The notes under the pieces were generated by a model. It ran no database searches. It was not told the DNA's origin and saw nothing but the letters and a program-made list of their open reading frames with translations. A stretch of 64,000 nucleotides of DNA, from the NCBI RefSeq assembly GCF_009857915.1, contig NZ_WWCM01000002.1:580429-644428 (forward strand), written 5' to 3'. How positions within the stretch are numbered: the stretch's first letter is position 1; each line of letters begins with the position of its first letter. This stretch comes from Duganella qianjiadongensis. Lineage in GTDB: Bacteria; Pseudomonadota; Gammaproteobacteria; Burkholderiales; Burkholderiaceae_D. The translations under genes were made by a program, and so were the position numbers. Below, piece by piece: positions 45,876 through 54,645 of the stretch.

Positions 45876-46295
45876 TCAGATTTCATCATCAGGGCTGTCA
45901 ACAGCTGGTTCGGGCGCGGCTGCCGTTCGCACCACGATCAGGCGGCGGCCGAAAAACTGCGCGTCCAGCGAATAGGCACCGGGCCCCAGCAAGGCCAGCG
46001 CCACGCTGTTGGCTATCATCAGTCCGTACATCACCAGCACTGGCGGCGCGGCAGGCCAGTGGCTGCCCAGGCAGTACAGCGCCGTTGCAGCATCGAGCAG
46101 GGCCAGCAGCGGCGTGGCGATACCTATGCACAGCAGCACGGCCAGCACCTGCGCCAGCCAGACCACGGTGCCCGCCATGACAGGGTGGGCGCAGCCGCCG
46201 CCCAGCGCCAGCCACTGCAGCGCCACCACCAGCCGCAGGATCAGCAATCCCGCTCCGGCCCTGCCAGCCGGGAACATGGCAAACAGTCTGTGCAT
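45876..46295 (-). CDS. DoxX-like small membrane protein
   Basis: A 139-residue protein with four hydrophobic segments (RAGAGLLILRLVVALQWLAL; VVWLAQVLAVLLCIGIATPL; VLVMYGLMIANSVALALLGP), followed by a short charged tail. It is like the DoxX superfamily, but diverged from the copy at 40914. It lies 11 bp from the alpha/beta hydrolase gene and 9 bp from catalase, so it is co-transcribed. Its role as a redox partner is inferred from family and context only. Confidence 0.7.
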   Translation of the reverse strand: MHRLFAMFPAGRAGAGLLILRLVVALQWLALGGGCAHPVMAGTVVWLAQVLAVLLCIGIATPLLALLDAATALYCLGSHWPAAPPVLVMYGLMIANSVALALLGPGAYSLDAQFFGRRLIVVRTAAAPEPAVDSPDDEI

Positions 46296-46306
46296 GGATG
46301 GGCGGC

Positions 46307-47272
46307 TTATCCCTTGATAAAGGCCAGCATGTCCTGATTGAACTGCTCCTTGTGGGTGTCGGTCAGGCCGTGGGGCGCACCGGCGTACTCGATCAGTTTC
46401 GCGTTCTTCACCAGCTTGGCGGCAGCGCGGCCCGCCGCGTCGATAGGCACGATCTGGTCATCGTCGCCATGCACGATCAGGGTGGGGATGTTGAATTTCT
46501 TCAGGTCCTCGCGGAAGTCGGTTTCCGAGAATGCCTTGATGCAGTCATAGGTGTTCTTGTGGCCGGCCTGCATGCCCTGCGCCCACCACGAATAGATCAG
46601 GCCTTGCGACACTTTCGCGCCCGGACGGTTGAAGCCGTAGAACGGGCCACCGGCAATATCCAGATACAGCTGGGCGCGATTGGCTAGCGAGCCGGCGCGG
46701 ATGTCGTCGAACACCGACATCGGCAGACCGCCGGGGTTGCTATCGGTTTTCAGCATCAGCGGCGGCACTGCCGAAATCAGCCCCGCTTTGGCCAGACGCT
46801 TGCTGCCATGGCGGCCGATGTAGCGGGCCACTTCACCACCGCCAGTAGAAAAACCGAACAGGATCACATTCTTCAGGTCCAGCAGTTCGATCAGCTGGTG
46901 CAGGTCATCGGCATAGTGGTCCATATCGTTGCCCTGCCATGGCTGGCTGGAACGGCCGTGGCCGCGGCGGTCGTGGGCGATGCAGCGATAGCCTTGCGAG
47001 GCGAGGAAAATCATCTGCGATTCCCAGCTATCGGAGTTCAGCGGCCAGCCATGGCAGAACACCACCGGCTGACCCGAGCCCCAGTCCTTGTAGTAGATAT
47101 CGGTACCGTCTTTGGTTTTGAAGTAAGCCATTTTTTTCTCTCCGTGAAAGTGATGTTCGGGCTGAGTGCCTGCTGCCATTGCTGCATAAGGGAAGTTGAG
47201 TGCGCCGATTGCGGCGGCGCTACCGAGCATGACCATGCGACGCTGCTGGTCTACCGGCTCTTCGCTATCCAT
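46307..47272 (-). CDS. Non-heme chloroperoxidase-like alpha/beta hydrolase with Tat-like leader
   Basis: Serine alpha/beta hydrolase, 321 residues, closest to the bacterial cofactor-free haloperoxidase/esterase group. Core motifs: oxyanion [23 protein letters not shown], nucleophile elbow GFSTGGGE, Asp in [12 protein letters not shown] and His in [11 protein letters not shown] complete catalytic triad is visible. Unlike usual members (about 275 residues) it has a 46-residue N-terminal leader with [15 protein letters not shown], which resembles a Tat signal; a second Met (about residue 48, MAYFKTKDG) matches the normal family start. It may be made in exported and cytoplasmic forms. First gene of the operon. 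Confidence 0.88.
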   Translation of the reverse strand: MDSEEPVDQQRRMVMLGSAAAIGALNFPYAAMAAGTQPEHHFHGEKKMAYFKTKDGTDIYYKDWGSGQPVVFCHGWPLNSDSWESQMIFLASQGYRCIAHDRRGHGRSSQPWQGNDMDHYADDLHQLIELLDLKNVILFGFSTGGGEVARYIGRHGSKRLAKAGLISAVPPLMLKTDSNPGGLPMSVFDDIRAGSLANRAQLYLDIAGGPFYGFNRPGAKVSQGLIYSWWAQGMQAGHKNTYDCIKAFSETDFREDLKKFNIPTLIVHGDDDQIVPIDAAGRAAAKLVKNAKLIEYAGAPHGLTDTHKEQFNQDMLAFIKG

Positions 47273-47425
47273 GATTTCTCCTATCCCATCTGGTTGAGGA
47301 CTACGCAGCGCGCAGAAAGTTCACGCTACGCCTCGCGTCCAGACCACAACTGACTGGATCACGTATGCCACCAGTTTAGGAAAAGCGACAACATTGCACA
47401 TCGCCATTAAGCGGGGGAGAACGGC

Positions 47426-47439
47426 TACTCTTTCGGGTA
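47426..47439. promoter_or_regulatory. Candidate regulator site upstream of the stress operon
   Basis: TACTCTTTCGGGTA, an imperfect palindrome about 155 bp upstream of the alpha/beta hydrolase start. It matches at 12 of 14 positions a site in the regulator promoter region (48289-48302, opposite strand). Likely operator of the local NarL-type response regulator. Confidence 0.5.
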
Positions 47440-47462
47440 ATTTCTAGCGCCGCGCGGGCGTG

Positions 47463-48230
47463 CTAGAACGGGTATAGGTGCTGCTGCCACGGCCGGCAGC
47501 GGCCATGCTGCGCAGTGCCATGCAGAGCGAACTGGAGCAGCAGTTCCAGTCCGGCGGCGCCGCTCCATACCTGCAGTGCGCCAGGCTGGGCTGGCGGCAG
47601 CAGCCGCGCCAGAACGGCAGCATCGAACGGCTGGCCCGGAGTGGTAGCGCTACCATCATGGCGCACATACAGGCGCAGCACATCGCGTCCGAACAGCAGC
47701 TCCACTTCGACTTGCCGTCCGGCTGGCAGCGCACTCTCCAGCACCGCCTGCACCGCCTGCAGGCTGGCCTGCCGTATGGCCAGCGGCAGTGCCTGCGCCC
47801 TGCCCTGTACGCTCACGCGATACGCCAGTTGTCCCGGCCAGCCTGAGCACTGCGGCAGTTCGGCCAGTTGCTGCTCCAGCCGGCAATCGGCTTCGCGCTG
47901 CAGCTGCAATGCCAGCCGGCTTTGCGCCAGCCAGCGGTCGCCCTCGTCGAGTAGCCGGTCCAGTTCATGCCGCCCCGCGCTACCGGCAGGCAGATGCAGC
48001 GCTGCTGCGTACAGGCTCAGCATCAGTCCCTGCCCGCCCTGTATCAGCGCATCGTGCTGGCCCAGCTGTCCGGGCCGGCTGCGGCTGACCAGACGGCGCG
48101 CCCGCGCCATGGCCACCACACATAGCCCATATACCAGCGCACTGCTGGCCAGCACCTGAAGCAGAGTGGACACATCCTGCCCGCGCGTAGCGCACAGCAA
48201 GGCCAGAACAACGTCGGGAGCTAGCAACAT
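47463..48230 (-). CDS. Degenerate histidine-kinase-like protein
   Basis: About 255 residues: one TM near the N-terminus (LLQVLASSALVYGLCVVAMA), then a segment QHDALIQGGQGLMLSLYAAA that mirrors the HisKA_3 motif [16 protein letters not shown] of the large kinase at 37063. The His-Asp pair is kept, but the preceding basic stretch is lost. The ATP-binding part is eroded: the N-box Asn is replaced (RQASLQAVQAVLESA) and DNGxG reads HDGSAT. It probably cannot bind ATP normally and may act as a pseudokinase or phosphatase partner. It is divergent from the response regulator. Start uncertain (ATG 48230 or 48239, GTG 48260). Confidence 0.7.
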   Translation of the reverse strand: MLLAPDVVLALLCATRGQDVSTLLQVLASSALVYGLCVVAMARARRLVSRSRPGQLGQHDALIQGGQGLMLSLYAAALHLPAGSAGRHELDRLLDEGDRWLAQSRLALQLQREADCRLEQQLAELPQCSGWPGQLAYRVSVQGRAQALPLAIRQASLQAVQAVLESALPAGRQVEVELLFGRDVLRLYVRHDGSATTPGQPFDAAVLARLLPPAQPGALQVWSGAAGLELLLQFALHGTAQHGRCRPWQQHLYPF

Positions 48231-48288
48231 GGGACCCATACTCCGGTCAGAAAAATGCACTGTCGCCGCTGCGGCGCCGGATCACAAT

Positions 48289-48302
48289 GACCCGAAAGGG
48301 TA
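48289..48302. promoter_or_regulatory. Candidate operator between the pseudokinase and response regulator genes
   Basis: GACCCGAAAGGGTA, containing a perfect ACCC-N4-GGGT inverted repeat. Its reverse strand reads TACCCTTTCGGGTC, nearly the same as the site at 47426-47439. It sits in the divergent gap, about 60 bp from the pseudokinase start. Confidence 0.5.
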
Positions 48303-48484
48303 ATTGACTTTACGCCCCTGCCTGCAATGCAATGGCAGCAGGCAAACCTGCCCCGGCATCAGCTCTGCCAGCGACTACCGGTTAGTTAAATAGGTGCTAT
48401 AGTTGTGATTTACATCAATACTGTGGATGCTAGTGACGGCCGCCTGTGGCGTGCTGGCACCCAGCTCCACTTGCGGTTGGAATC

Positions 48485-49135
48485 ATGGAAACTTGCGAAA
48501 AGACCGCAGTGATCCGCATACTGTCAGTGGATGACCATCCACTGATGCGGCAGGGTATTGCCAGCGTTATCGAAAGCCAGCCTGACATGCGGCTGGTGGG
48601 CATGGCAGCCAGCGGCAGCGAAGCGCTGGAAGTATTCCGCCAGCTCCAGCCGGACATCACACTGATGGACATCCAGATGCCGGACCTGAACGGCATCGAC
48701 GCCACCATCGCCATCCGCAAAGAATTCCCGCAGGCGAAAATCATCATCCTCACCACCTACGAAGGCGATGTGCGTGCCCTGCGCGCCGTAAAGGCCGGTG
48801 CGTCCGGCTACCTGCTGAAAAGCATGCTGCGCAAGGATATGCTCGATACGGTCAGACAGGTGTACGGCGGACGGCGCTGCATCCCGCCCGACATCGCCAT
48901 GGAAATGATAGACCCGGCCGGTGGCGATACGCTGAGCAAGCGCGAAGTGGAAGTGCTCAGGCTGGTGGCCGACGGTAAATCCAACAAGCGCATCGCCCTC
49001 AATCTCGACATTTCCGAAGACACCGTCAAAGCCCACGTCAAGAACATCCTGGCCAAGCTCACCGCCAACGACCGCACTCATGCTGCCGTGCTGGCACTGC
49101 AGCGCGGCATCATCGAACTGAACTGCGCACGCTAG
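48485..49135 (+). CDS. NarL/LuxR-type response regulator
   Basis: A 216-residue two-component regulator. The receiver domain has DD at 16-17, phospho-acceptor Asp62 in ITLMDIQMPDLNG, Thr and the conserved Lys in GYLLKSMLRKD. A LuxR-type HTH follows (about 150-210; LSKREVEVLRLVADGKSNKRIALNLDIS, then TVKAHVKNILAKL). The ATG at 48485 is preferred over GTG 48446. It is divergent from the degenerate kinase and near the stress operon, so it probably controls that operon; the true kinase may be the reg_prop protein at 37063, whose HisKA_3 type pairs with NarL regulators. The stop overlaps the thioesterase stop by 4 bp. Confidence 0.92.
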   Translation: METCEKTAVIRILSVDDHPLMRQGIASVIESQPDMRLVGMAASGSEALEVFRQLQPDITLMDIQMPDLNGIDATIAIRKEFPQAKIIILTTYEGDVRALRAVKAGASGYLLKSMLRKDMLDTVRQVYGGRRCIPPDIAMEMIDPAGGDTLSKREVEVLRLVADGKSNKRIALNLDISEDTVKAHVKNILAKLTANDRTHAAVLALQRGIIELNCAR

Positions 49136-49689
49136 GCGGCGCGCAGGTCGCGCCCTTCTTCCGTGCGCAACTGGACGCTCAGACCGTCGCAGCTGGCCGA
49201 CCAGCGCAGCAGCCAGTCCGGCAGCGCCGGTGACTGTTCCGCCACGCCGAGGTCGCGCACGATTTCCACTGGCGCCAGCGTGCCCTTGGCAGCACGGAAC
49301 ACGCCGCGCATGATCACCACGCCCACCACCCGGCCTTTGCTGACGAAACGGTGCTCCATGAAGCTCCACTTGTCATCCCAGCCCAGCATGCGGGTATGGA
49401 TTTCGAAGCGTTCGAACAGGCGCAGCTCGCGGCGGAACTTGCCCCACACATCCCCCACGATGGGCACGGCCTTGTGGCGCAGGGCGGTGCGGTAGGCGCC
49501 AGTCTTGAGCACATAGTCCATGCGGCCCACATCGGCCATGGTGAAGTAGCGCCCGTTGGTGACGTGGACATTCAGATCAAGATCGAGCGGCCACACCCGC
49601 ATCTGCACCACGGTGGTGGAAAACGGATCGGCCGACTGGCGCCACGGACGGCGCAGCAGCATGTTCAGGAGACGGAACCAGAGATTCAT
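49132..49689 (-). CDS. Acyl-CoA thioesterase-like protein (hotdog fold)
   Basis: A 185-residue protein of the thioesterase-like (4HBT_2/THEM6) group. The hotdog core is marked by MRVWPLDLDLNVHVTNGRYFTMADVGRMDY, where the Asp/Asn-His positions match the thioesterase active region, and by WDDKWSFMEHRFVSKGRVVGVVIMRGVF. No signal peptide. It is convergent with the response regulator and divergent from the GlxA-type regulator. Substrate unknown. Confidence 0.85.
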   Translation of the reverse strand: MNLWFRLLNMLLRRPWRQSADPFSTTVVQMRVWPLDLDLNVHVTNGRYFTMADVGRMDYVLKTGAYRTALRHKAVPIVGDVWGKFRRELRLFERFEIHTRMLGWDDKWSFMEHRFVSKGRVVGVVIMRGVFRAAKGTLAPVEIVRDLGVAEQSPALPDWLLRWSASCDGLSVQLRTEEGRDLRAA

Positions 49690-49785
49690 AGCGCAGCAGG
49701 ACGAAGTAGAGGATGGACACCACTATAGGGCAGGCAATTCTGCTAAGGTAGGTGCAGAAATGACTTATTTCATGCGAAATCCGCC

Positions 49786-50745
49786 ATGCACCTGACCCTG
49801 CTCCTGTCCGACCTATGCTCGGCCGCCAGCGCCACCACGGCACTGGAACTGCTCAAAGCCGCCAACCTGTTTGCCGGCCAGCCCGTATTCGAGATCCACA
49901 CCGCCTCGCTCGACGGCGGCCCCGTAACCACCCTGAGCGGCCAGACCCTGCATGCCGATCTGGCGCTGGACGCCATCAGCCACACCGATCTGGTGCTGGT
50001 GCCGGGCTTTCTGTTCACCCTGCGCGATGCCCTGCCCGGCTTCGGCCGCTATGCCGACTGGCTGCGCCGCCAGCACCAGCGCGGCGCCGTGCTGGCGTCG
50101 CTGTGCACGGGCGCTTTCATGCTGGCCGAAACGGGCCTGCTGGACGGCGCGCACGCCACCACCCACTGGGCGCTGGCAGATCTGTTCCGCCGCCGCTACC
50201 CGCAGATCGCCATGGCCGAGCGCGACGTGCTGTGCGAAGACAACCGCGTCATCACCAGCGGCGGCGCCGGTGCTTCGGCCCATCTGCTGCTGCACCTGAT
50301 CCGCCGTTACGGCTCGCTGGAACTGGCGCAGAAATGCAGCCGCTATCTGCTGATCGATAGCGCCCCCACCGAGCAGTCGGTGTACGTGATGTGGAATATG
50401 CCCAAAGCCCATGGCGATGCCGACATCCTGCGCGTGCAGAACTGGCTGGAGCAGCATTTCGATCAGCCGCTGGCCATCGACGAACTGGCCCAGCGTTTCG
50501 GCTTCAGCCCGCGCAACTTCGTGCGCCGCTTCAAGGAAGCCACGCAATACACCCCGCTCGCCTATTTGCAAACATTGCGTCTGGAGCGTGCCAAGCACCT
50601 GCTGGAATCGACCCGCATGAACCTCGACAGCATCACCTTCAAGGTGGGTTATGAAGACAGCAACTCCTTCCGCCGCCTGTTCCAGCAGCGCGTCGGCATG
50701 CAGCCTGCGTCCTACCGCAAGAAGTTCCAGTCGCCGGCCGGGTGA
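49786..50745 (+). CDS. GlxA-family transcriptional regulator (DJ-1/PfpI + AraC)
   Basis: A 319-residue regulator. The N-terminal DJ-1/PfpI-like domain (1-185) carries the nucleophile-elbow position in LASLCTGAFMLAETGLLDG, and the C-terminal AraC HTH (about 215-315; IDELAQRFGFSPRNFVRRFKEAT and ITFKVGYEDSNSFRRLFQQRVG). GlxA/ArgR/GbdR-type proteins sense amino-acid-derived or quaternary amine ligands. Target genes are not evident; it is divergent from the thioesterase gene, which might be one. Confidence 0.9.
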   Translation: MHLTLLLSDLCSAASATTALELLKAANLFAGQPVFEIHTASLDGGPVTTLSGQTLHADLALDAISHTDLVLVPGFLFTLRDALPGFGRYADWLRRQHQRGAVLASLCTGAFMLAETGLLDGAHATTHWALADLFRRRYPQIAMAERDVLCEDNRVITSGGAGASAHLLLHLIRRYGSLELAQKCSRYLLIDSAPTEQSVYVMWNMPKAHGDADILRVQNWLEQHFDQPLAIDELAQRFGFSPRNFVRRFKEATQYTPLAYLQTLRLERAKHLLESTRMNLDSITFKVGYEDSNSFRRLFQQRVGMQPASYRKKFQSPAG

Positions 50746-50837
50746 GCCAGTGCCCGTCACACCAGAGCGAATCCAGGGGTGAATTCAGCTATAATGTGGG
50801 CCGGATGCGGGCTACTCCTGCACACTCCAGTTAGCCG

Positions 50838-51812
50838 ATGCGACCACTCAATTTTCCCGCCTTATTCAAGTTCGCCATTACGTTCACCATAACGTGTACC
50901 AGTTCCGTTTTCAGCGCCACCGCGCTGGCGGCTCCGGCCCATGCAGCGGCGCACGCAGCACCTCATGGCCACGCGCCCGCCCATAAGAACAACGCGCCGG
51001 CAGCGAACAATGCCAGCAATGCCCGCACCCCGTGCGCGCGCCTGACGGCACGCCTGCAAAGCGTGACGCCCGCCATGTGCCAGAACAGCCAGCTGGTGCA
51101 GTCGGGCGCCCGTTCGCGTCAGGGTTTTCCCATACTCACGCGCCAGCAGGCCTCTACCAGCAAAAAGGATTCCGTCCGCGTGCTGCTGATCGGCGGCATC
51201 CACGGCGATGAACTGAGCGCTTCTTCGGCCGTATTCCAGTGGATGCAGTGGCTGCCGCCAGCCGACAGCAGCCCGCTGCACTGGAATATCGTGCCGGTGC
51301 TTAATCCCGACGGCATGCTGGCGGCCAAGCCGCGCCGCGTCAACGCCAACGGCGTGGACCTGAACCGCAACTTCCCTACCCCGCGCTGGAATGTGGAAGC
51401 GCAGCGCTACTGGATCAGCAAGACGGGACGCGACCCGCGCCGCTTCCCCGGTTCCAGCCCGCTGTCGGAACCGGAGAGCCGCTGGCTGAGCGACGAGATC
51501 AAACGCTTCAAACCACAGATCATCATCTCCGTGCACGCGCCCTTCGGCGTGCTCGATTTCGACGGCCCGGTCGATCCGCCGGTGCGCTTTGGCGCGCTGC
51601 GGCTAGCGCCGATCGGCGTCTATCCCGGCTCGCTCGGCGCCTACAGCGGCAATCAGGTGCCGGTGCTGACCATCGAGCTGCCGAGTGCCGGCCGCCTGCC
51701 CGATCAGGCGGAAATGCGCCGCATCTGGCAGGACATGCTGAAATGGATAGAGCAGAATATCCCGTCCGGCAATCAGATCGCCATGGCCAACAGCAAGTCC
51801 AGCGCGCAGTAA
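50838..51812 (+). CDS. Exported M14-family zinc carboxypeptidase (murein peptide amidase-like)
   Basis: A 324-residue metallopeptidase. Signal peptide to about residue 32, then a His/Ala/Pro-rich linker (33-65; several His that could bind metal). The catalytic domain has zinc ligands in IGGIHGDELS (His and Glu) and IISVHAPFG (His), and the substrate-binding ANGVDLNRNFPT. The general-base Glu is probably in the late TIELPSAGRLPD segment. The MpaA-like subgroup trims muropeptides in the cytoplasm; this one is exported. Single gene, convergent with two AraC genes (6-bp gap). Confidence 0.88.
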   Translation: MRPLNFPALFKFAITFTITCTSSVFSATALAAPAHAAAHAAPHGHAPAHKNNAPAANNASNARTPCARLTARLQSVTPAMCQNSQLVQSGARSRQGFPILTRQQASTSKKDSVRVLLIGGIHGDELSASSAVFQWMQWLPPADSSPLHWNIVPVLNPDGMLAAKPRRVNANGVDLNRNFPTPRWNVEAQRYWISKTGRDPRRFPGSSPLSEPESRWLSDEIKRFKPQIIISVHAPFGVLDFDGPVDPPVRFGALRLAPIGVYPGSLGAYSGNQVPVLTIELPSAGRLPDQAEMRRIWQDMLKWIEQNIPSGNQIAMANSKSSAQ

Positions 51813-51818
51813 CGCCTC

Positions 51819-52829
51819 CTAACCGGCCCGCCACGCAGTGGGCGGCACGCCCTCCCAGCGCTTGAAGGCGCGGCGGAAATTGGCGATATCCGTATAGCCG
51901 AGCGCATAGCTGATTTCCTGCACGCTGGTCTGGCCGCCACGCAGATATTCGAGCGCCAGCATGTGCCGTACTTCGTCGAGTATCTGCTGATACGAGGTCT
52001 GCTCCGCCAGCAGGCGCCGGTGCAGCGTGCGCGGCGTCAGATGCAGCATACGCGCCGTCAGCGCCAGCGAAGGAAAAGCCGTGCGCTGCTCCAGCATCAG
52101 CTTGCGCACCCGCCCTGCAGTGGAATACGGCGTCGCCAGTTTGTCCAGTTCGCGCTGGCAGATCTGCAAAGCCAGTTCGAAACTGGCCGCGTCGCCCACC
52201 TTGAGCGGCGTATCGAGTGCCGCCGCAGGCAGCAGCATGCCGCTCCAGTCCTGAGCATAGCGCACTTCGCACTGGAACAGTTCGCGCGCCAGTGCCATGT
52301 CGTCCGGCGCCGAACAGCTGAACGCCACCAGCTGGCACGGCGCACTGCCGCGCGCAATAAAATCAAGAATGTTCTTAATCGACAGCAGCACCGCTTCCAG
52401 CACAGGACGGGCAATATCGCCCAGCGGCAGGCACTCCACCAGCTGCAGACGCAGATACTCGCCCTGCTGCTCCAGCGCCGTATCGAGCATGCTGGTGCGC
52501 AGACGGAAATAGCGCCGCGTGACGTCCAGCGCCTGCCGCAAGGTGCTGCTGTTGATGGCGGCATAACCGAGTATGCCGTGGGTGTGGGCGCGCATGCGCT
52601 CGCCGATCAGCAAGCCTAGCGCAGGCTCGCGCGTCAGCGCCATGGCATCGAGCAGCAGCAGGCGGAATACGGGAAACGACAGCTGGAAGGCCGGATCATC
52701 CAGCTGCGCCGTCTGCAGGCCCTGGCGTCCCAGCCATGCATCCACATCGCCGCCCATGCTGGCTACCTGATCGGCAATCTGGCGCAGGTAGCTGCTGGCC
52801 ATGGGCGGGTCGTTGAACGGCATCGTCAT
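51819..52829 (-). CDS. AraC-family regulator (Arabinose_bd N-terminal type)
   Basis: A 336-residue regulator of the OruR/ArgR-like group. The N-terminal ligand domain (about 15-210, PF12625 style, with GLLIGERMRAHTHGILGYAAINSSTLRQAL) precedes a C-terminal double HTH (about 235-333; LTARMLHLTPRTLHRRLLAEQTSYQQIL; ISYALGYTDIANFRRAFKRWEGVPP). Its start overlaps the stop of the second AraC gene by 4 bp, so the two are one operon upstream of and divergent from the hydroxyproline genes. Confidence 0.9.
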   Translation of the reverse strand: MTMPFNDPPMASSYLRQIADQVASMGGDVDAWLGRQGLQTAQLDDPAFQLSFPVFRLLLLDAMALTREPALGLLIGERMRAHTHGILGYAAINSSTLRQALDVTRRYFRLRTSMLDTALEQQGEYLRLQLVECLPLGDIARPVLEAVLLSIKNILDFIARGSAPCQLVAFSCSAPDDMALARELFQCEVRYAQDWSGMLLPAAALDTPLKVGDAASFELALQICQRELDKLATPYSTAGRVRKLMLEQRTAFPSLALTARMLHLTPRTLHRRLLAEQTSYQQILDEVRHMLALEYLRGGQTSVQEISYALGYTDIANFRRAFKRWEGVPPTAWRAG

Positions 52830-53590
52830 GCTGTGCCCCCGCGCACGGCCAGCTGGCGGTACTGGCTAGGCGTCACGCCCGTGGTGGCCTTGAACTGGCG
52901 GGTAAAGGCCGAATGGTCGCCATAGCCGCAGGCCTGCGCAATGTCGGCCACGCTGGTGTCGCCTTGCAGCAGACGGGAAGCGGCATCGACCCGGGTCTGG
53001 ATGATCATCTGACGCGGCGTCAGGTGGAAGATGCGCAGGAAGTAGCGTTCGATCTGCGCCACCGACATGTGCGCGGTGGCGGCCAGTTCGGCCAGCGTCA
53101 GCTGGCGGCCATATTCTTCGTGGATCAGGCTGACGGCGGCAGCCACCTTGCGGTAGGCCGGGTTCTTCTTATCGGCCATGGCCAGATCGCGCGACACCCC
53201 GGTCAGGCCGACGATGCGCCCATGGCTATCACGCAGGGCTTTTTTTCGGGTCAGACACCAGCCGGGATCGCGGTTGGGATACAGGTGCAGCTCCAGCTGC
53301 TCCTCGATCTCGCCGCCTCCGCCCAGCACCGCCATATCCTGCGCCAGATAGGACTGACCGAACGGGTGGGCAAACACTTCCGCCGGCGTGCGGCCTATCA
53401 GGGCGGCCTTGTGCTTCTGGCCGCAGCGCTGGGCCAGCGTCTGGTTCACCACCACGTAGCGGCACCGTTCGTCCTTAACGAAAAACACCACATCGGGCAG
53501 CGCATCGAATAGCGCTTCGCTGAAAAAAGGGTCGGCAATGGCCGCGCCCAGAGCGCGCCGCGCCACCTCGTCATGTAGGGATTTTTGCAT
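52826..53590 (-). CDS. PAS-containing AraC-family regulator (probable hydroxyproline regulator)
   Basis: A 254-residue regulator. The N-terminal PAS domain (about 22-130; FDALPDVVFFVKDERCRYVVVNQTLA) is followed by AraC HTH (about 150-250; LAELAATAHMSVAQIERYF; IAQACGYGDHSAFTRQFKATTG). It is divergent from the 4-hydroxyproline epimerase gene across 122 bp. AraC proteins of this kind next to hydroxyproline genes act as their activators in other proteobacteria, so control of the neighbouring operon is likely. The downstream AraC gene overlaps by 4 bp. Confidence 0.9.
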   Translation of the reverse strand: MQKSLHDEVARRALGAAIADPFFSEALFDALPDVVFFVKDERCRYVVVNQTLAQRCGQKHKAALIGRTPAEVFAHPFGQSYLAQDMAVLGGGGEIEEQLELHLYPNRDPGWCLTRKKALRDSHGRIVGLTGVSRDLAMADKKNPAYRKVAAAVSLIHEEYGRQLTLAELAATAHMSVAQIERYFLRIFHLTPRQMIIQTRVDAASRLLQGDTSVADIAQACGYGDHSAFTRQFKATTGVTPSQYRQLAVRGGTA

Positions 53591-53712
53591 AGTTCCGATT
53601 CTGCCAGCGCCCTCGCAAAGTGTCGCGTTTTTTTCGCCATTGTGCAGATTTCGTCATCCAACATGCGCAGACCATGCAAGACAGCAGGAGCCTGCAGGCC
53701 TAACATGGCGGT

Positions 53713-54645
53713 ATGAAAACCATCAACATCATCGATTCCCACACTGGCGGCGAACCTACCCGTCTGGTCGTGGATGGCGGCCCGGAACTGGGCAGCGGCC
53801 CGCTCAGCGAGCGGCTTGCACGATTCAGGCAGGAGCACGATGCCTTCCGCACCGCTGTGGTGTGCGAGCCACGCGGCTCGGATGTGCTGGTGGGTGCGCT
53901 GCTATGCCAGCCGCATGCCCCCGATTGTGCTGCGGGCGTCATTTTCTTCAACAACGTCGGTTACCTCGGCATGTGCGGCCACGGCACCATCGGGCTGGTC
54001 GCTTCGCTGGCCCACATGGGACGCATCGGCGTGGGCCGCCACCGCATCGATACGCCGGTGGGCGTGGTGGAAGCAGAACTGCATACCGACGGCAGCGTGA
54101 CGCTCGATAACGTGGCGGCCTACCGCAGTCAGGCCGCTATCACCGTGCTGGTGCCGGACTACGGCCCTGTGACGGGCGATATCGCATGGGGCGGCAACTG
54201 GTTCTTCCTTGTCTCCGATCACGGCATGGAAATCAGCCTGAAAAACATCGATGCGCTGACCGATTTCTCGGCGGCCATCAGCGCTGCGCTGGAACAGAGC
54301 GGCATCCGTGGCGATAACGGCGGCGTGATCGATCATATCGAACTGTTCGCCCCGTCGCGCACCGGTGCCGACAGCCAGAGCTATGTACTGTGCCCCGGCA
54401 AAGCCTACGACCGTTCGCCTTGCGGCACCGGCACCAGCGCCAAGCTGGCCTGTCTGGCTGCCGACGGCAAGCTGGCCGAGGGCGCGCTGTGGAAGCAGGA
54501 AAGCGTGATCGGCAGCGTGTTCGAAGGCCGCTACCACTACCGCGACGGCAAGCTTATCCCCAGCATCCGTGGTCGCGCATGGGTCAATGCGGAAGCCCGC
54601 CTGCTGATCGATCCGGCCGATCCTTTCGGCTGGGGCATCAAGTGA
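53713..54645 (+). CDS. lhpA: 4-hydroxyproline 2-epimerase
   Basis: Cofactor-independent racemase-type enzyme converting trans-4-hydroxy-L-proline to cis-4-hydroxy-D-proline. It is 310 residues, the family size. The two catalytic cysteines are visible: Cys88 in MCGHGTIG and Cys237 in [23 protein letters not shown] at the N-terminus is the proline-racemase family signature. First gene of a five-gene operon; the next coding region starts inside its stop (GTGA overlap). Context with a three-part dehydrogenase and a DapA-like deaminase makes hydroxyproline, rather than proline, the substrate. Confidence 0.95.
   Translation: MKTINIIDSHTGGEPTRLVVDGGPELGSGPLSERLARFRQEHDAFRTAVVCEPRGSDVLVGALLCQPHAPDCAAGVIFFNNVGYLGMCGHGTIGLVASLAHMGRIGVGRHRIDTPVGVVEAELHTDGSVTLDNVAAYRSQAAITVLVPDYGPVTGDIAWGGNWFFLVSDHGMEISLKNIDALTDFSAAISAALEQSGIRGDNGGVIDHIELFAPSRTGADSQSYVLCPGKAYDRSPCGTGTSAKLACLAADGKLAEGALWKQESVIGSVFEGRYHYRDGKLIPSIRGRAWVNAEARLLIDPADPFGWGIK

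Noticed and set aside
44379..46337. Long open frame antisense to catalase and the DoxX-like gene
   Set aside because: Catalase motifs on the minus strand settle the matter.
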